Of a stretch of 64,000 bases of DNA, positions 34,508 through 43,247 are shown piece after piece. The notes under the pieces are model-generated. The model was not told the origin of the DNA and searched no databases. It saw only the letters and a program-made list of their open reading frames with translations. This stretch comes from Phytoactinopolyspora halotolerans (lineage in GTDB: Bacteria; Actinomycetota; Actinomycetes; Jiangellales; Jiangellaceae): contig NZ_JAAGOA010000022.1 of NCBI RefSeq assembly GCF_010550675.1, positions 1-64,000 on the forward strand, given 5' to 3'. The stretch's first letter is position 1. Each line of letters begins with the position of its first letter. A program made the translations under genes and the position numbers.

Positions 34508-35923
34508 CTAGATGCCGCCGGCAAACCGGCCCGGCGCGAACCGCCCGTCCGGATCCAGCGACCGCTTGACCGCACGTGACAGGCCCAGCAGCGGTGCGCT
34601 GCCGAGCTGGTCCCATGGATCGACGTGGTCGTCGAGGCCGACGGGGCGGTCGCGGACGGTGACCGTGCCACCCACGGCACCGATCCGCTCGCGCCATGCA
34701 CGCACGATGGCCGCGTGCGACGCCACGTCCCCGCCGGAGAGAACGGCGTCATGCAATCCGAGCCCGGCATGGCTGTGGATACTCACCTCCGGCGCACCAT
34801 CCGCTGCCGTCTGTACGGCACCGCGCAGCGCTGCATCACCCAGGGCGGCGTCCAACGCGCTGACCGCATCCGCGAGTTGACTCGGCAGCGTCGCGGCGCG
34901 TGCCACGGTGCAGCCGGGCCCTTTCCCTGCGTGCGCCTCGCGCCAGGCGTCCCATACCTCGCCATCGCCGTCGTCGTCGACGGGCTCCGCGCTCAGGTCG
35001 TGCCGGGCGACAAGCTCAGCCAGCTGATCGACCCGCCGGCTCAACCCGGCCGCTCGGCCCTCGAGCGCGACGAGAAGCGCCCCACTCCCATGATCATGAA
35101 CACTTACCGTTCTATGTGCACGGTTAGTGTTCATGATCACGGAGCCGGACCATTCGATGGCCGCGCATTCCACCGGGCTGGCGAGTAGATCGACGACGAA
35201 CGACGACGCGCGCGCCGCCGACGCGGGGATGAGCAGTGTCCGAGTCGCCTCCGGCAACGGATGCAGCCGGAGGGTCAGCTCCGTCACCAAGCCGAGGGTG
35301 CCGAGTGAGCCGCACCATAGCTTGCCCAGGTCGTAGCCGGCCACGTTCTTGATCACGGTACCGCCGCTGCGGCTGACCGTCCCGTCGGCGAGCACGACCG
35401 TCGTCCCGATCACCAGGTCCCGGATGCCGCCGTAGGAGAACCGTCGCGGCCCGGCGTCGTTGGCGACGTAGACGCCGCCCACCGTCACGTCGGCGGCGCC
35501 CGGAACCCACCGGCGCATCGGCGGGTCGACGGCGAGCTGCTGCCCCGCGTCCGCCAGCTGCTTTCGCAGCCGCGGGAGGGGCATCCCCGCCTGCACGATC
35601 GCCGTCATATCCCCCGGCTCATGGTGGATCAACCGGTTCAGGCTGCGGGTATCGATGACGTCCCACGGGCGCGCGGGCGACGATGCGCCGGCTTGTCCAC
35701 GCCAAGGGAGGTTTCCCCAGGCCAGCTTGGTGCCGCCGCCGTGTATCAGGAGGTTACGACCCGACTCCCGGGCCGCCAGCACTGCGGTGCGGGCCTCCGC
35801 CAGCTCGGTCGGACGGTGCACCGCGGCCAAGTCGATGAGCCCAATGCGTTCCACCGGGTGCTCGTCCGTCGGGTGCTCGTCCGTCGTCGTCATCGACGGC
35901 TGAGCCGGCAGCTCCGTCGACAT
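34508..35923 (-). CDS. glcE: Glycolate oxidase FAD-binding subunit, carrying an in-frame repeat
   Basis: This 471-aa VAO-type FAD protein has GGGTKLAWG, VPGAADVTVGGVYVANDAGP and GGTVIKNVAGYDLGKLWCGS, and a C-terminal SLDPDGRFAPGRF, all diagnostic of GlcE. At about residues 262-278 an unusual stretch, VIMNTNRAHRTVSVHDHG, is encoded by a 49-bp hairpin element (35,091-35,139). It separates EWSGS from the SGALLVALEG strand that normally follows, so the gene carries an in-frame insertion in its substrate-domain region. Function may be retained, since the insertion does not shift the frame. It sits between glcD and glcF. Confidence 0.9.
   Translation of the reverse strand: MSTELPAQPSMTTTDEHPTDEHPVERIGLIDLAAVHRPTELAEARTAVLAARESGRNLLIHGGGTKLAWGNLPWRGQAGASSPARPWDVIDTRSLNRLIHHEPGDMTAIVQAGMPLPRLRKQLADAGQQLAVDPPMRRWVPGAADVTVGGVYVANDAGPRRFSYGGIRDLVIGTTVVLADGTVSRSGGTVIKNVAGYDLGKLWCGSLGTLGLVTELTLRLHPLPEATRTLLIPASAARASSFVVDLLASPVECAAIEWSGSVIMNTNRAHRTVSVHDHGSGALLVALEGRAAGLSRRVDQLAELVARHDLSAEPVDDDGDGEVWDAWREAHAGKGPGCTVARAATLPSQLADAVSALDAALGDAALRGAVQTAADGAPEVSIHSHAGLGLHDAVLSGGDVASHAAIVRAWRERIGAVGGTVTVRDRPVGLDDHVDPWDQLGSAPLLGLSRAVKRSLDPDGRFAPGRFAGGI
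35091..35139. repeat. Hairpin element inserted in frame inside glcE
   Basis: Arms TGATCATGAACACTTACCGT (35091-35110) and its complement (35120-35139) match at 19 of 20 positions around a 9-nt loop. It is a near copy of the element at 33,176, two kilobases away, but lies within a coding sequence. Since related GlcE proteins lack the encoded residues (my recollection of the family), it probably arrived by insertion of a mobile hairpin. Confidence 0.75.
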
Positions 35924-35929
35924 GGCAGT

Positions 35930-37495
35930 TCACATCCGCTCGATGACGCCGGCGGCCTCGAGCGGATGCGGCCGGTACGGGCCGGGTCGCTCACCGCACA
36001 GGCGCGGAGTCGGCAACACCTTGTCCGGGTTGCAGCGGCCGTCGGGGTCGAACGCGGCGCGGACCCGGTCCATGACGGCCAGGTCGTCTTCGCCGAACAT
36101 CTTCGGCATCGAGCAGGCCTTGTCGGCACCGATGCCGTGTTCGCCGGACAGCGACCCGCCGAAGGAGACGCACAGCTCCGCGATCCGGGTGGAGAGCGAC
36201 TCGGCGCGCTCGGACTCCCCCGGCCGGGTGCTGTCGAAGAGCACGAGCGGGTGCAGGTTGCCGTCGCCGGCATGGAAGACGTTGGCCACCCGCAGGTCTG
36301 CCTCGGCGGCCATCTCGGCGATCCGGGCCAGGCACTCCCCCAGGCGGGTGCGCGGGATGACGCCGTCCTGCACGAGGTAGTCCGGCGCCAGCCGGCCCAT
36401 CGCCGCGAACGCCGCTTTGCGCCCGCGCCAGATGCGCGCCCGCTCGTCCGCGTCGTCGGCGATGCGGATGTTCGACGAGCCTGCTTCCTGACACAGCGCC
36501 ACCACCTCGGCGAACGCCGCGTCGCATTCCGCGTCCGGGCCGTCCAGCTCGACGATCAGCGCCGCGCCGGCGTCGAGGGTGAACCCGGCCGCGGCGTCCT
36601 CTTCGGATGCCCGGATGGCGAGGTTGTCCATCATCTCGACGGCGGCGGGCACGATCCCGGCGGCGATGATCGCGCTGACCGCGTCCCCGGCCGACGCGGG
36701 CGAGTCGAAATCAGCCACCAGGGTGTGCACCGACTCCGGGCGCCGCAGTAGCCGCAACGTCACCTTGGTGACCACGCCCAGGGTCCCCTCCGACCCGATC
36801 AGCAGCCCGCGCAGGTCATACCCGGGCGGGTCGAGCGTCGTCGCTCCCACCTCGACCAGCTCGCCGCTGGGCAGCACCAGCTCGCAGCCGAGCACGTGGT
36901 TGGTGGTGAAGCCGTACTTCAGGCAGTGTGCGCCGCCGGAGTTCTCCGCGACGTTGCCGCCGATGGAGCAGACGATCTGGCTCGACGGATCCGGCGCGTA
37001 GTAGAGATTGTGCTCGGCGACGGCTCGGCTGACGGCGGCGTTCGTGACGCCAGGCTCGACGGTGATCCGCTGGTTGGCCACATCCACGTCGAGGATCCGG
37101 CGCATCCGGGACAGGCCGATCAGCACGCCGTCGGGATGGGGCAGTGCGCCGCCGGACAGTCCGGTGCCCGCTCCGCGCGGTACCAGCGGGATTCCGCGCT
37201 CCGCGCAGGCCCGCACCACCTGGACGACCTCGTCGGTGCTGGCCGGCAACGCGACCATTGCCGGCACGCTGCGGTAGGCGGCCAGGCCGTCCGACTCGTA
37301 CGTGCGTCGTCGGGAAAGTTCGGTGATCAGGCCGTCGTCGCCGAGAACGGGGCGGAGTTCCGCCGCGAGCGCGGCGATATCCGGCGGCAGCGCATCGGGC
37401 GGTGGCGCACCGTCGCCCCGCGGCCCGTCGCCTCCGCGCCAGGCTCGCCCACGTCCGGCGCCGTCGCGGCGGTTGCGTCGTCGCAGTTCCGGCAT
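35930..37495 (-). CDS. glcD: Glycolate oxidase FAD-linked subunit
   Basis: This 521-aa catalytic flavin subunit of glycolate (or D-lactate) oxidase is of the VAO/PCMH family. It shows VPRGAGTGLSGGALP, the PDPSSQIVCSIGGNVAENSGG FAD-binding region, LLIGSEGTLGVVTKVTLRLL, and at the C terminus NVFHAGDGNLHPLVLFD and SLSGEHGIGADK with the metal/substrate histidines. GGGAGTGGG precedes ATG 37495; the frame opens 63 bp further up. It is the first gene of glcDEF, and a strong hairpin separates its upstream region from the GntR gene. Confidence 0.95.
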   Translation of the reverse strand: MPELRRRNRRDGAGRGRAWRGGDGPRGDGAPPPDALPPDIAALAAELRPVLGDDGLITELSRRRTYESDGLAAYRSVPAMVALPASTDEVVQVVRACAERGIPLVPRGAGTGLSGGALPHPDGVLIGLSRMRRILDVDVANQRITVEPGVTNAAVSRAVAEHNLYYAPDPSSQIVCSIGGNVAENSGGAHCLKYGFTTNHVLGCELVLPSGELVEVGATTLDPPGYDLRGLLIGSEGTLGVVTKVTLRLLRRPESVHTLVADFDSPASAGDAVSAIIAAGIVPAAVEMMDNLAIRASEEDAAAGFTLDAGAALIVELDGPDAECDAAFAEVVALCQEAGSSNIRIADDADERARIWRGRKAAFAAMGRLAPDYLVQDGVIPRTRLGECLARIAEMAAEADLRVANVFHAGDGNLHPLVLFDSTRPGESERAESLSTRIAELCVSFGGSLSGEHGIGADKACSMPKMFGEDDLAVMDRVRAAFDPDGRCNPDKVLPTPRLCGERPGPYRPHPLEAAGVIERM

Positions 37496-37582
37496 CGCGG
37501 CACCCACTCCCGGGTCGCTTCGATGACAGCCATGGTAACGACGCCACCCTACCCCCACGTCACGCCCGTCCCCGCGAGTCCT

Positions 37583-37670
37583 AAATGATCATGTGAAGTG
37601 GGTTTTCTCGTGCCCTACCATGCCTGCAGACATGGGGGTGCGCGAGAAAACCCACTTCACCTGATCATTT
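37583..37670. repeat. Long TGATCA-edged hairpin between glcD and GntR gene
   Basis: Two 28-bp arms (37583-37610 and 37643-37670) are complementary at 27 positions, beginning AAATGATCA and enclosing 32 nt. The right edge supplies the TGA stop of the GntR gene (37665-37667). Its position downstream of that minus-strand gene suits a terminator, and it shields glcDEF from read-through. Outer ends match the shorter elements, inner arm sequence does not. Confidence 0.8.
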
Positions 37671-38423
37671 TCGGGGTGGGCAGCCGGGGGGGTGGGTGAG
37701 GTCGAAGGTGTAGCGGGAGGCGCGGTAGATGTGGGATCCGTACTCGATGGCGCGGCCGGCGTCATCGTAGGCGATCCGGTTCATCGTCAGCAGCGGCGCG
37801 CCCGCCTTCTCGTCCAGCAGCCGGGCCTCCGCCGCGCGCGCCGCTCGCCCGCCGATCGACTGCGTGGCGATCTTCAGGCTGATGCCCGCGGCGCGGATCA
37901 GGTCGTACAGCCCCTGCTCCGCCAGCGCCTCACGGCTGAGCGGCAGCTGTTCGCGCGGGATGTAATTGTGCATGATCGACAGCGGCTCGTCGCCGGTGTA
38001 GCGCAGCCGCTCGATCACGTAGACCTCGCTGTCGGTCGGCACACCGAGCTTCTCCGCCACGTTCTCCGACGGGGCCTCGATATCGAACCTGAGCACCTCG
38101 GTCCGCGGCTCCCGCCCAGAGGCGCGTAGGTCGTCGAAGAGGCTGGACAACTCCACCGGACGCCGCACCTTGGGTTGGACCACTTGTGTCCCGACGCCAC
38201 GCTTGCGCACCAGCAGTCCGCGATCGACCAGATACTCGATCGCCCGGCGCATGGTCGGCCGCGACAGTCCAAGCTGATCGGCAAGCAGGATCTCGTTGTC
38301 CAACCGGGTTCCCGGCGGGTAGACGCCCGTCTCGATCAGCTGCTCAAGATGCTGCGCGACCTGGAAGTACAGCGGCACCGGGCTGGTGCGGTCGACCACC
38401 AACTGCGGGATGCTCTCGGCCAT
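37665..38423 (-). CDS. GntR/UTRA regulator (HutC/DasR type)
   Basis: This 252-aa repressor has an N-terminal winged helix (PLYFQVAQHLEQLIETGVYPPG; LADQLGLSRPTMRRAI; LVRKRGVGTQVV) and a UTRA ligand domain from about residue 90 (YVIERLRYTGDEPLSIMHNYIP; IEYGSHIYRASRYTFDL). It is divergent from the ABC importer at 38,830. TTGGTCTAGCCAA in the intergenic region resembles the DasR/HutC-type operator core TGGTCTAGACCA. The sensed compound is probably a phosphorylated sugar or related metabolite of the importer substrate. Its stop codon is part of a hairpin element. Confidence 0.92.
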   Translation of the reverse strand: MAESIPQLVVDRTSPVPLYFQVAQHLEQLIETGVYPPGTRLDNEILLADQLGLSRPTMRRAIEYLVDRGLLVRKRGVGTQVVQPKVRRPVELSSLFDDLRASGREPRTEVLRFDIEAPSENVAEKLGVPTDSEVYVIERLRYTGDEPLSIMHNYIPREQLPLSREALAEQGLYDLIRAAGISLKIATQSIGGRAARAAEARLLDEKAGAPLLTMNRIAYDDAGRAIEYGSHIYRASRYTFDLTHPPGCPPRK

Positions 38424-38526
38424 CCGGTCACCTCGTCTCCCGTGGATACAGACATCAGTATGTTAGAACATCGAGGTCAACGCAGCCCCGCGCACCGCAG
38501 TGCAGCGCGCGGGTCACAATTCGACC

Positions 38527-38554
38527 AACCTTGTGCATTGGTCTAGCCAAGGTT
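38527..38554. promoter_or_regulatory. DasR-like operator in the GntR/importer gap (38,424-38,829)
   Basis: The core TTGGTCTAGCCAA (38538-38550) is a palindrome around TCTAG and is nested in the repeat AACCTTG/CAAGGTT (38527-38533, 38548-38554). It resembles the operators of GntR/HutC regulators. In the 406-bp gap I also see ATGTTAGAACAT (38460-38471) near the regulator start and ATACGTAT (38787-38794) just before the importer; either may be a further site. No gene is supported in the gap. Confidence 0.6.
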
Positions 38555-38829
38555 AAGAGATCGTGACAACCTGACAGCAGCCGATACCCACCCCGGTGCC
38601 GGGACGTACCGTCGACCGGGCATGCACGTCGCTGGAGGTTCGATGACGAGCCCACATGTCTGCCTGACCGGCCATGATGCCGACGATCAGTGTTCTGCCG
38701 CCGTTGCCGTGCCGGCTACCTGACGCCCACTGAAACGGCCTATACGTCATGACATCCTCACACGCGACACCCGCAGGTATCCATCAATACGTATGAACCC
38801 AACGACTCTCAACGGCAGTTGGAGGACGG

Positions 38830-40248
38830 ATGAAGACCCACGTCAGGCGCGGTAGCATCGCCGCGGCCCTACTCATTCCCGCACTCGTCCTGGCCGCATG
38901 TGGCGGCGATGACGACGACTCGCCGGACAACGGCAACGGCGAGGGCCAACAAGATGGCGACGGCGGTCAGATCACCCTGACCCTGTCCGAGAACGCCATC
39001 CGCGGCGGCAAGAACACCGAAGCCGCCGAGTTCATCGAGGATTGGCTCATCCCCGAGTTCGAGGCGATGAAAGCCGAAGAAGGTGTCGATGTCACCGTCA
39101 ACTTCGAGGGCGCCGGCTCCGACGACGAGGATTACAAGACCGCGATGGCCCTCGACCTGTCCACCGGCGAGGGCGCCGACGTGCTCAGCCTGGACGGCAT
39201 CTGGGTCGGCGAGTTCGCCCAGGCCGGCTACATCGCACCGCTGGAGGAGGTCCACCCGGACGCGACCTCGTGGGACGGCTGGGAACAGATCCCCGAGGCC
39301 GTCCAGCAGAACATGACGTTCGACGGCCAGCTCTACGGCATCCCCGGCGGCACCGACGGCCGCGTCATCTACTACAACAAGGAACTCTTCGCCGAAGCGG
39401 GCCTTCCGGAGGAATGGCAGCCCACCAGCTGGGAGGAGATCCTCGAGGCCGCCCGCGCGCTCAAGGAGATCGACGGCGTGATCCCCATCCAGCTCAACGG
39501 CGGCGTCAACATGGGCGAGGCCACCACCATGCAGGGATTCCTTCCGCTGCTGGTCGGCACCGGCGCGAACATCTGGCAGGACGACATGTGGCTCGGCGGT
39601 TCGGAGCAGGTCCAGCAGGTGCTGGATCTCTACGCCACCATCTACGGCGAGGAAGAACTCGGCGATCCGCTCCTCCAGCAGGAGGCAGCGGGCCGGGACA
39701 ACTCGTTCCTCCAGTTCTCCGAGGGCAGCATCGGCATGCTCCTCGAGGGCGACTACTTCTGGCGCTCGGTGATCAACCCGACGTCTGATCTCGCTCCGAT
39801 GGAGAACCGCGACGAGGTGGTCGGCTGGGCCATGATCCCGGCGATGGAGCCTGGAGCCGGCATCAACGGCCAGGACTTCGTCAGCATGTCCGGCGGCGGT
39901 GGCCACGTGCTCAACCCGAACACCGAGCACCCGGAGCACGCCTGGGATCTGATGGCCTTCATGGAGTCGCCGGAGGCCCTGATGGAGCGCCACGCCGACG
40001 ACCCGCGGATCACCGCACGCACGGACGTCAACGACGAGATCATCACCGACGAGATGATCCGGTTCATCGCCGACGAGGTGCTGCCGATCACCGCCTACCG
40101 GCCCGGCCTGGAGGCGTACCCGCAGGTGTCGATCGCGCTGCAGGAGGCCACCGAGGCCGTCGTCACCGGGATGTCCCCGGCCGACGCTGCGGCCCAGTAC
40201 CAGTCCACGCTCGAAGGGATCGTCGGTGCCGAGAACATCGCCGACTGA
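38830..40248 (+). CDS. Lipoprotein solute-binding protein of ABC importer
   Basis: This 472-aa family 1 extracellular binding protein has a lipobox LAAC (Cys24) followed by an acidic DDDDS linker. Typical segments include YGIPGGTDGRVIYYNKELFAEAGLP and PTSWEEILEAARAL near residues 165-215. It delivers an oligosaccharide or polyol to the permeases downstream. GGAGG lies 6 bases before the ATG. A strong hairpin immediately after its stop probably raises its transcript level above that of the permeases. Substrate unknown. Confidence 0.92.
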   Translation: MKTHVRRGSIAAALLIPALVLAACGGDDDDSPDNGNGEGQQDGDGGQITLTLSENAIRGGKNTEAAEFIEDWLIPEFEAMKAEEGVDVTVNFEGAGSDDEDYKTAMALDLSTGEGADVLSLDGIWVGEFAQAGYIAPLEEVHPDATSWDGWEQIPEAVQQNMTFDGQLYGIPGGTDGRVIYYNKELFAEAGLPEEWQPTSWEEILEAARALKEIDGVIPIQLNGGVNMGEATTMQGFLPLLVGTGANIWQDDMWLGGSEQVQQVLDLYATIYGEEELGDPLLQQEAAGRDNSFLQFSEGSIGMLLEGDYFWRSVINPTSDLAPMENRDEVVGWAMIPAMEPGAGINGQDFVSMSGGGGHVLNPNTEHPEHAWDLMAFMESPEALMERHADDPRITARTDVNDEIITDEMIRFIADEVLPITAYRPGLEAYPQVSIALQEATEAVVTGMSPADAAAQYQSTLEGIVGAENIAD

Positions 40249-41185
40249 TCCATCCGCTCTGGGGCCTCTCGACGACGAGAGGCCCCAGCGGCCTGTCCGG
40301 CGCCCGGACGACGTGGACGCCGCCGGACTCGGGCGCGCCCGAGCGTCGGCGTTCGTGGCGCCGGCGCTGGTCCTGATCGGCGTGTTCCTGGTCTTCCCCG
40401 CGCTCTGGACGCTCTACCTGGGCGTCACGAACTGGCGGCTGACCGGTCTCGCCGCCGCCGAACCCGAGTTCGTCGGCCTGGACAACTACGTCGACGCGCT
40501 CAGCGACGACCGGTTCCTCGGTTCGCTGTACCGGACGTTCGTCTTCGTCATCGGATCGGCCATCGCCGGGCAGATGGTGCTCGGCTTCATCATCGCCTGG
40601 CTGATGCGCAACACCACCAAGCTGATCCGCGGCCTGGTGGAGACCCTGGTCCTCATCGCGTGGATCCTGCCGGCCTCGGTGATCGCGTGGCTGTGGCTGG
40701 TACTGCTCGATCGGCGCAGCGGCACGCTGAACGCGATCCTCGGGACCGAGGACACCGCCTGGCTGCTCGAGTACCCGATGCAATCGATCATCGCGTTCAA
40801 CATCTTCAACGGCACCGCGTTCTCGATGCTGCTGTTCAGCTCCGCGCTCGCGTCGATCCCGCCGTCGCAGATCGAGACGGCGAAGATGTCCGGGGCGCGC
40901 ACCTGGGCGACCCTGCGCGACGTCGTCTTCCCGAACATCCGGGGCCACATCCTGACGGTGTTGCTGCTGGTCACTCTCTGGACGTTCAACGTGTTCGCGC
41001 CGTTCCTGCTCACCGGTGGCGGGCCCGGTCAAGAGACCGAGATCTTCCCGGTGCTCATCTACCGGCTCGCGCTGCAGACCGGCGAGCTGGGCAAGGGTGC
41101 CGCGTTCTCGCTGATCATGATCATCATCAACCTCGCCATCGCGCTGATCTACCTGCGTGTACTCCGGGAGCGACGTCAATCATGA
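40226..41185 (+). CDS. ABC importer permease (MalF/UgpA type)
   Basis: This inner-membrane permease has six helices, from ASAFVAPALVLIGVFLVFPAL. The EAA loop includes ETAKMSGARTWATLRDVVFP. GTG 40226, preceded by AAGGGA, overlaps the binding-protein gene by 23 bp and gives 319 aa. However, a perfect 13-bp hairpin (40,259-40,288) would then lie inside the coding sequence. GTG 40313, giving 290 aa, is an alternative start that leaves the hairpin between genes. Its stop overlaps the next start as ATGA. Confidence 0.88.
   Translation: MPRTSPTDPSALGPLDDERPQRPVRRPDDVDAAGLGRARASAFVAPALVLIGVFLVFPALWTLYLGVTNWRLTGLAAAEPEFVGLDNYVDALSDDRFLGSLYRTFVFVIGSAIAGQMVLGFIIAWLMRNTTKLIRGLVETLVLIAWILPASVIAWLWLVLLDRRSGTLNAILGTEDTAWLLEYPMQSIIAFNIFNGTAFSMLLFSSALASIPPSQIETAKMSGARTWATLRDVVFPNIRGHILTVLLLVTLWTFNVFAPFLLTGGGPGQETEIFPVLIYRLALQTGELGKGAAFSLIMIIINLAIALIYLRVLRERRQS
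40259..40288 (+). terminator. Perfect hairpin after binding-protein gene
   Basis: CTGGGGCCTCTCG (40259-40271) and its exact complement (40276-40288) form a 13-bp stem with an ACGA tetraloop, 11 bp past the binding-protein stop. Such hairpins commonly attenuate or protect messages between a binding-protein gene and its permease genes, giving excess binding protein. No U tract follows, so partial read-through is likely. Confidence 0.75.
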
Positions 41186-42063
41186 CCACCACCGTGGAGC
41201 CACCCGCCGCGCCACCGACCACCGGCCGAGGCGCGAACGGTGCGTTCGTCCGTGCCGCCCTGGGCCGGATCGGGCGCTACGTGTTCATCAGCTTCGTCAT
41301 CGCGTTCTTCGCCCTCCCGGTGCTCTGGCTGGTCAGCGCGCCGTTCGACCGGGCTCCGGCGCTGCGGCTGTCGGTGCCGGAGTTCACGCTGCGCAACTTC
41401 GAGGTCCTGCTGGACAACCCCTACGCGCTGCGCTCGCTGGGGAACTCGGTGATCATCTCGCTGGCCACCATGGCGATCGTCCTGGTGCTGGCGGCGCTGG
41501 CGTCGTACGCGCTGTCCCGGGTCCGCATTCCGGGCCGGGACGTGCTGCTCTACTCGCTGCTGCTGCTGTCCTCGATCGTCACCGGCACGGCCGCGATGGT
41601 GCCGACGTTCGTGCTGATCACCGAGCTCAAGCTGATCGACACCCACCTGGCGGTGGTGCTGGTGATGGCCGGCGGGCTGCTGCCGGCGGCGATCTTCATC
41701 CTCAAGGACTTCATGGACAACACGCCCAAGTCCTACGAGGAGTCCGCCCGGGTGTACGGCGCGTCGTCGCTGCAGGTGTTGCGGCACGTCGTCGTCCCGA
41801 TCGCGCGGCCCGGGCTGGCGACGATCGCGGTGTGGGGCGTCGTTCAGGTGTGGGGCAACTTCCTGGTGCCGTTCATCCTGCTGCGCTCCCCGGACAACTT
41901 CCCGGCCGCGGTGGTCATGTTCACCTTCTACACCGAGGGCGGGCAACCGAACCTGGCGCTGATCTCCGCGTTCTCCCTGTTGTTCTCCATCCCCGTCGTG
42001 CTGCTGTATCTGTTCGTGAACCGGCGCTACGGGTTCCGCTTCTATGGAGGTATCAAGAGCTGA
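41182..42063 (+). CDS. ABC importer permease (MalG/UgpE type)
   Basis: This 293-aa second permease of the importer has a first helix YVFISFVIAFFALPVLWLVS and an EAA loop EESARVYGASSLQVLRHVVVP. ATG 41182 overlaps the upstream TGA (ATGA), with GGGAG 12 bases before. The ATPase start overlaps its own stop by one base. Partner of the preceding permease in a five-gene operon. Confidence 0.92.
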   Translation: MTTTVEPPAAPPTTGRGANGAFVRAALGRIGRYVFISFVIAFFALPVLWLVSAPFDRAPALRLSVPEFTLRNFEVLLDNPYALRSLGNSVIISLATMAIVLVLAALASYALSRVRIPGRDVLLYSLLLLSSIVTGTAAMVPTFVLITELKLIDTHLAVVLVMAGGLLPAAIFILKDFMDNTPKSYEESARVYGASSLQVLRHVVVPIARPGLATIAVWGVVQVWGNFLVPFILLRSPDNFPAAVVMFTFYTEGGQPNLALISAFSLLFSIPVVLLYLFVNRRYGFRFYGGIKS

Positions 42064-43172
42064 TGGCAGCGATCATCACGTCCAAGCTGGTCAAGGAGTT
42101 CGCCGGCGGCGTCCGCGCGGTCGACGGCCTGGACCTCACCATCGAAGACGGTGAATTCTTCGCGCTGCTCGGGCCCTCCGGATGCGGAAAGACGACGCTG
42201 CTGCGGACGATCGCCGGGCTGGAAGCGGCCACCGAGGGGCAACTGTTCATCGGCGACCGCGACGTCACCACTCTTCCACCCGGGGACCGCAACATCGCGA
42301 TGGTCTTCCAGGACTACGCGCTGTTCCCGCACATGTCCGTGGCGGACAACATCGCTTACCCGCTGAAGATTCAGAAGGTGCCGAAGGGTTCGCGGCTGCA
42401 GACCGCGCAGGAGACCGCCGACGGACTGGCGCTGCAAGGCCTGCTCGACCGGCGCCCGGGACAACTCTCGGGCGGCCAGCAGCAGCGCGTTGCGCTCGCC
42501 CGCGCCGTGGCGAGCAACCCGCAGGTCTTCCTGTTCGACGAGCCGCTGTCCAACCTGGACGCCCGGCTACGGCTGGAGGCGCGCACGTTCCTGAAGCGGC
42601 TGCAGCACGAACTCGGCGTCACGACGGTCTTCGTCACCCACGACCAGGCCGAGGCGCTCGCGCTCGCCGACCGCATCGCCATCATGAAGGCCGGCCAGAT
42701 CCAGCAGATCGGCAGCCCTCGCGAGGTGTTCGCGCAGCCGTCCAACACGTTCGTCGCCGGATTCGTCGGGTCGACGCCGATGAACCTGCACGCGGCGAAG
42801 GTCGCCGACGGACGGGTACGGGTGGCCGGAGCCTTGGTGCCGGTACCGGCGACGGCCGAGGGCGTCGTGGCCGACGGCGACGAGGTCATCTGGGGTGCCC
42901 GGCCGGAGTACCTGCAGTGGTCGCCGACGTCTGCCGACGACGCGATCGAGGGCACGGTGACGATCGCGGAGAATCTGGGCGCGTCCGCGCTGCTCACCGT
43001 CGAAGCCGACGAGACGCTCATCCAGGTGATCGTCGACGAGGACGACGAGCCGGCGGTGGGCACCAAGGGATGGGTCGTTGCGCGGCGAGACCGCACGCTT
43101 CTGTTCGACGCGACGTCCGAGCAGCTGATCAGCTCAGACGCTCGCCAGCCGGACCACCTCGCCGCCTCGTGA
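42063..43172 (+). CDS. Importer ATPase (MalK/UgpC/MsiK type)
   Basis: This 369-aa ABC ATPase has Walker A GPSGCGKTT, Q-loop FQDYALFPHMSV, signature LSGGQQQR, Walker B VFLFDEPLSNLD and switch histidine VTHDQAEALALAD. A C-terminal OB-fold domain (from about residue 235) is typical of sugar-importer ATPases. GGAGG precedes the start, and the ATG overlaps the permease stop. Since the importer at 14.2-17.4 kb lacks an ATPase, this subunit is a candidate to energise both, but a chromosomal MsiK elsewhere is equally possible. Confidence 0.93.
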   Translation: MAAIITSKLVKEFAGGVRAVDGLDLTIEDGEFFALLGPSGCGKTTLLRTIAGLEAATEGQLFIGDRDVTTLPPGDRNIAMVFQDYALFPHMSVADNIAYPLKIQKVPKGSRLQTAQETADGLALQGLLDRRPGQLSGGQQQRVALARAVASNPQVFLFDEPLSNLDARLRLEARTFLKRLQHELGVTTVFVTHDQAEALALADRIAIMKAGQIQQIGSPREVFAQPSNTFVAGFVGSTPMNLHAAKVADGRVRVAGALVPVPATAEGVVADGDEVIWGARPEYLQWSPTSADDAIEGTVTIAENLGASALLTVEADETLIQVIVDEDDEPAVGTKGWVVARRDRTLLFDATSEQLISSDARQPDHLAAS

Positions 43173-43191
43173 CAGCCCATGTACGAACGTC

Positions 43192-43231
43192 GCCGTGGAT
43201 TACTGGGGTTCTGGCCCCAGTAATCCACGGC
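43192..43231. repeat. Perfect 17-bp hairpin between ATPase and PHP gene
   Basis: Arms GCCGTGGATTACTGGGG (43192-43208) and its exact complement (43215-43231) enclose 6 nt. It sits 20 bp after the ATPase stop and 17 bp before the PHP-hydrolase start. Its size and place fit an intercistronic terminator or attenuator. The inner sequence is unlike the other elements. Confidence 0.75.
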
Positions 43232-43247
43232 AATCATGGAGACGGCG

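Noticed and set aside
33176-37670. Hairpins as insertion-sequence ends
   Set aside because: No transposase gene lies between or beside them, and no target duplication is visible; they are treated as short repeats.
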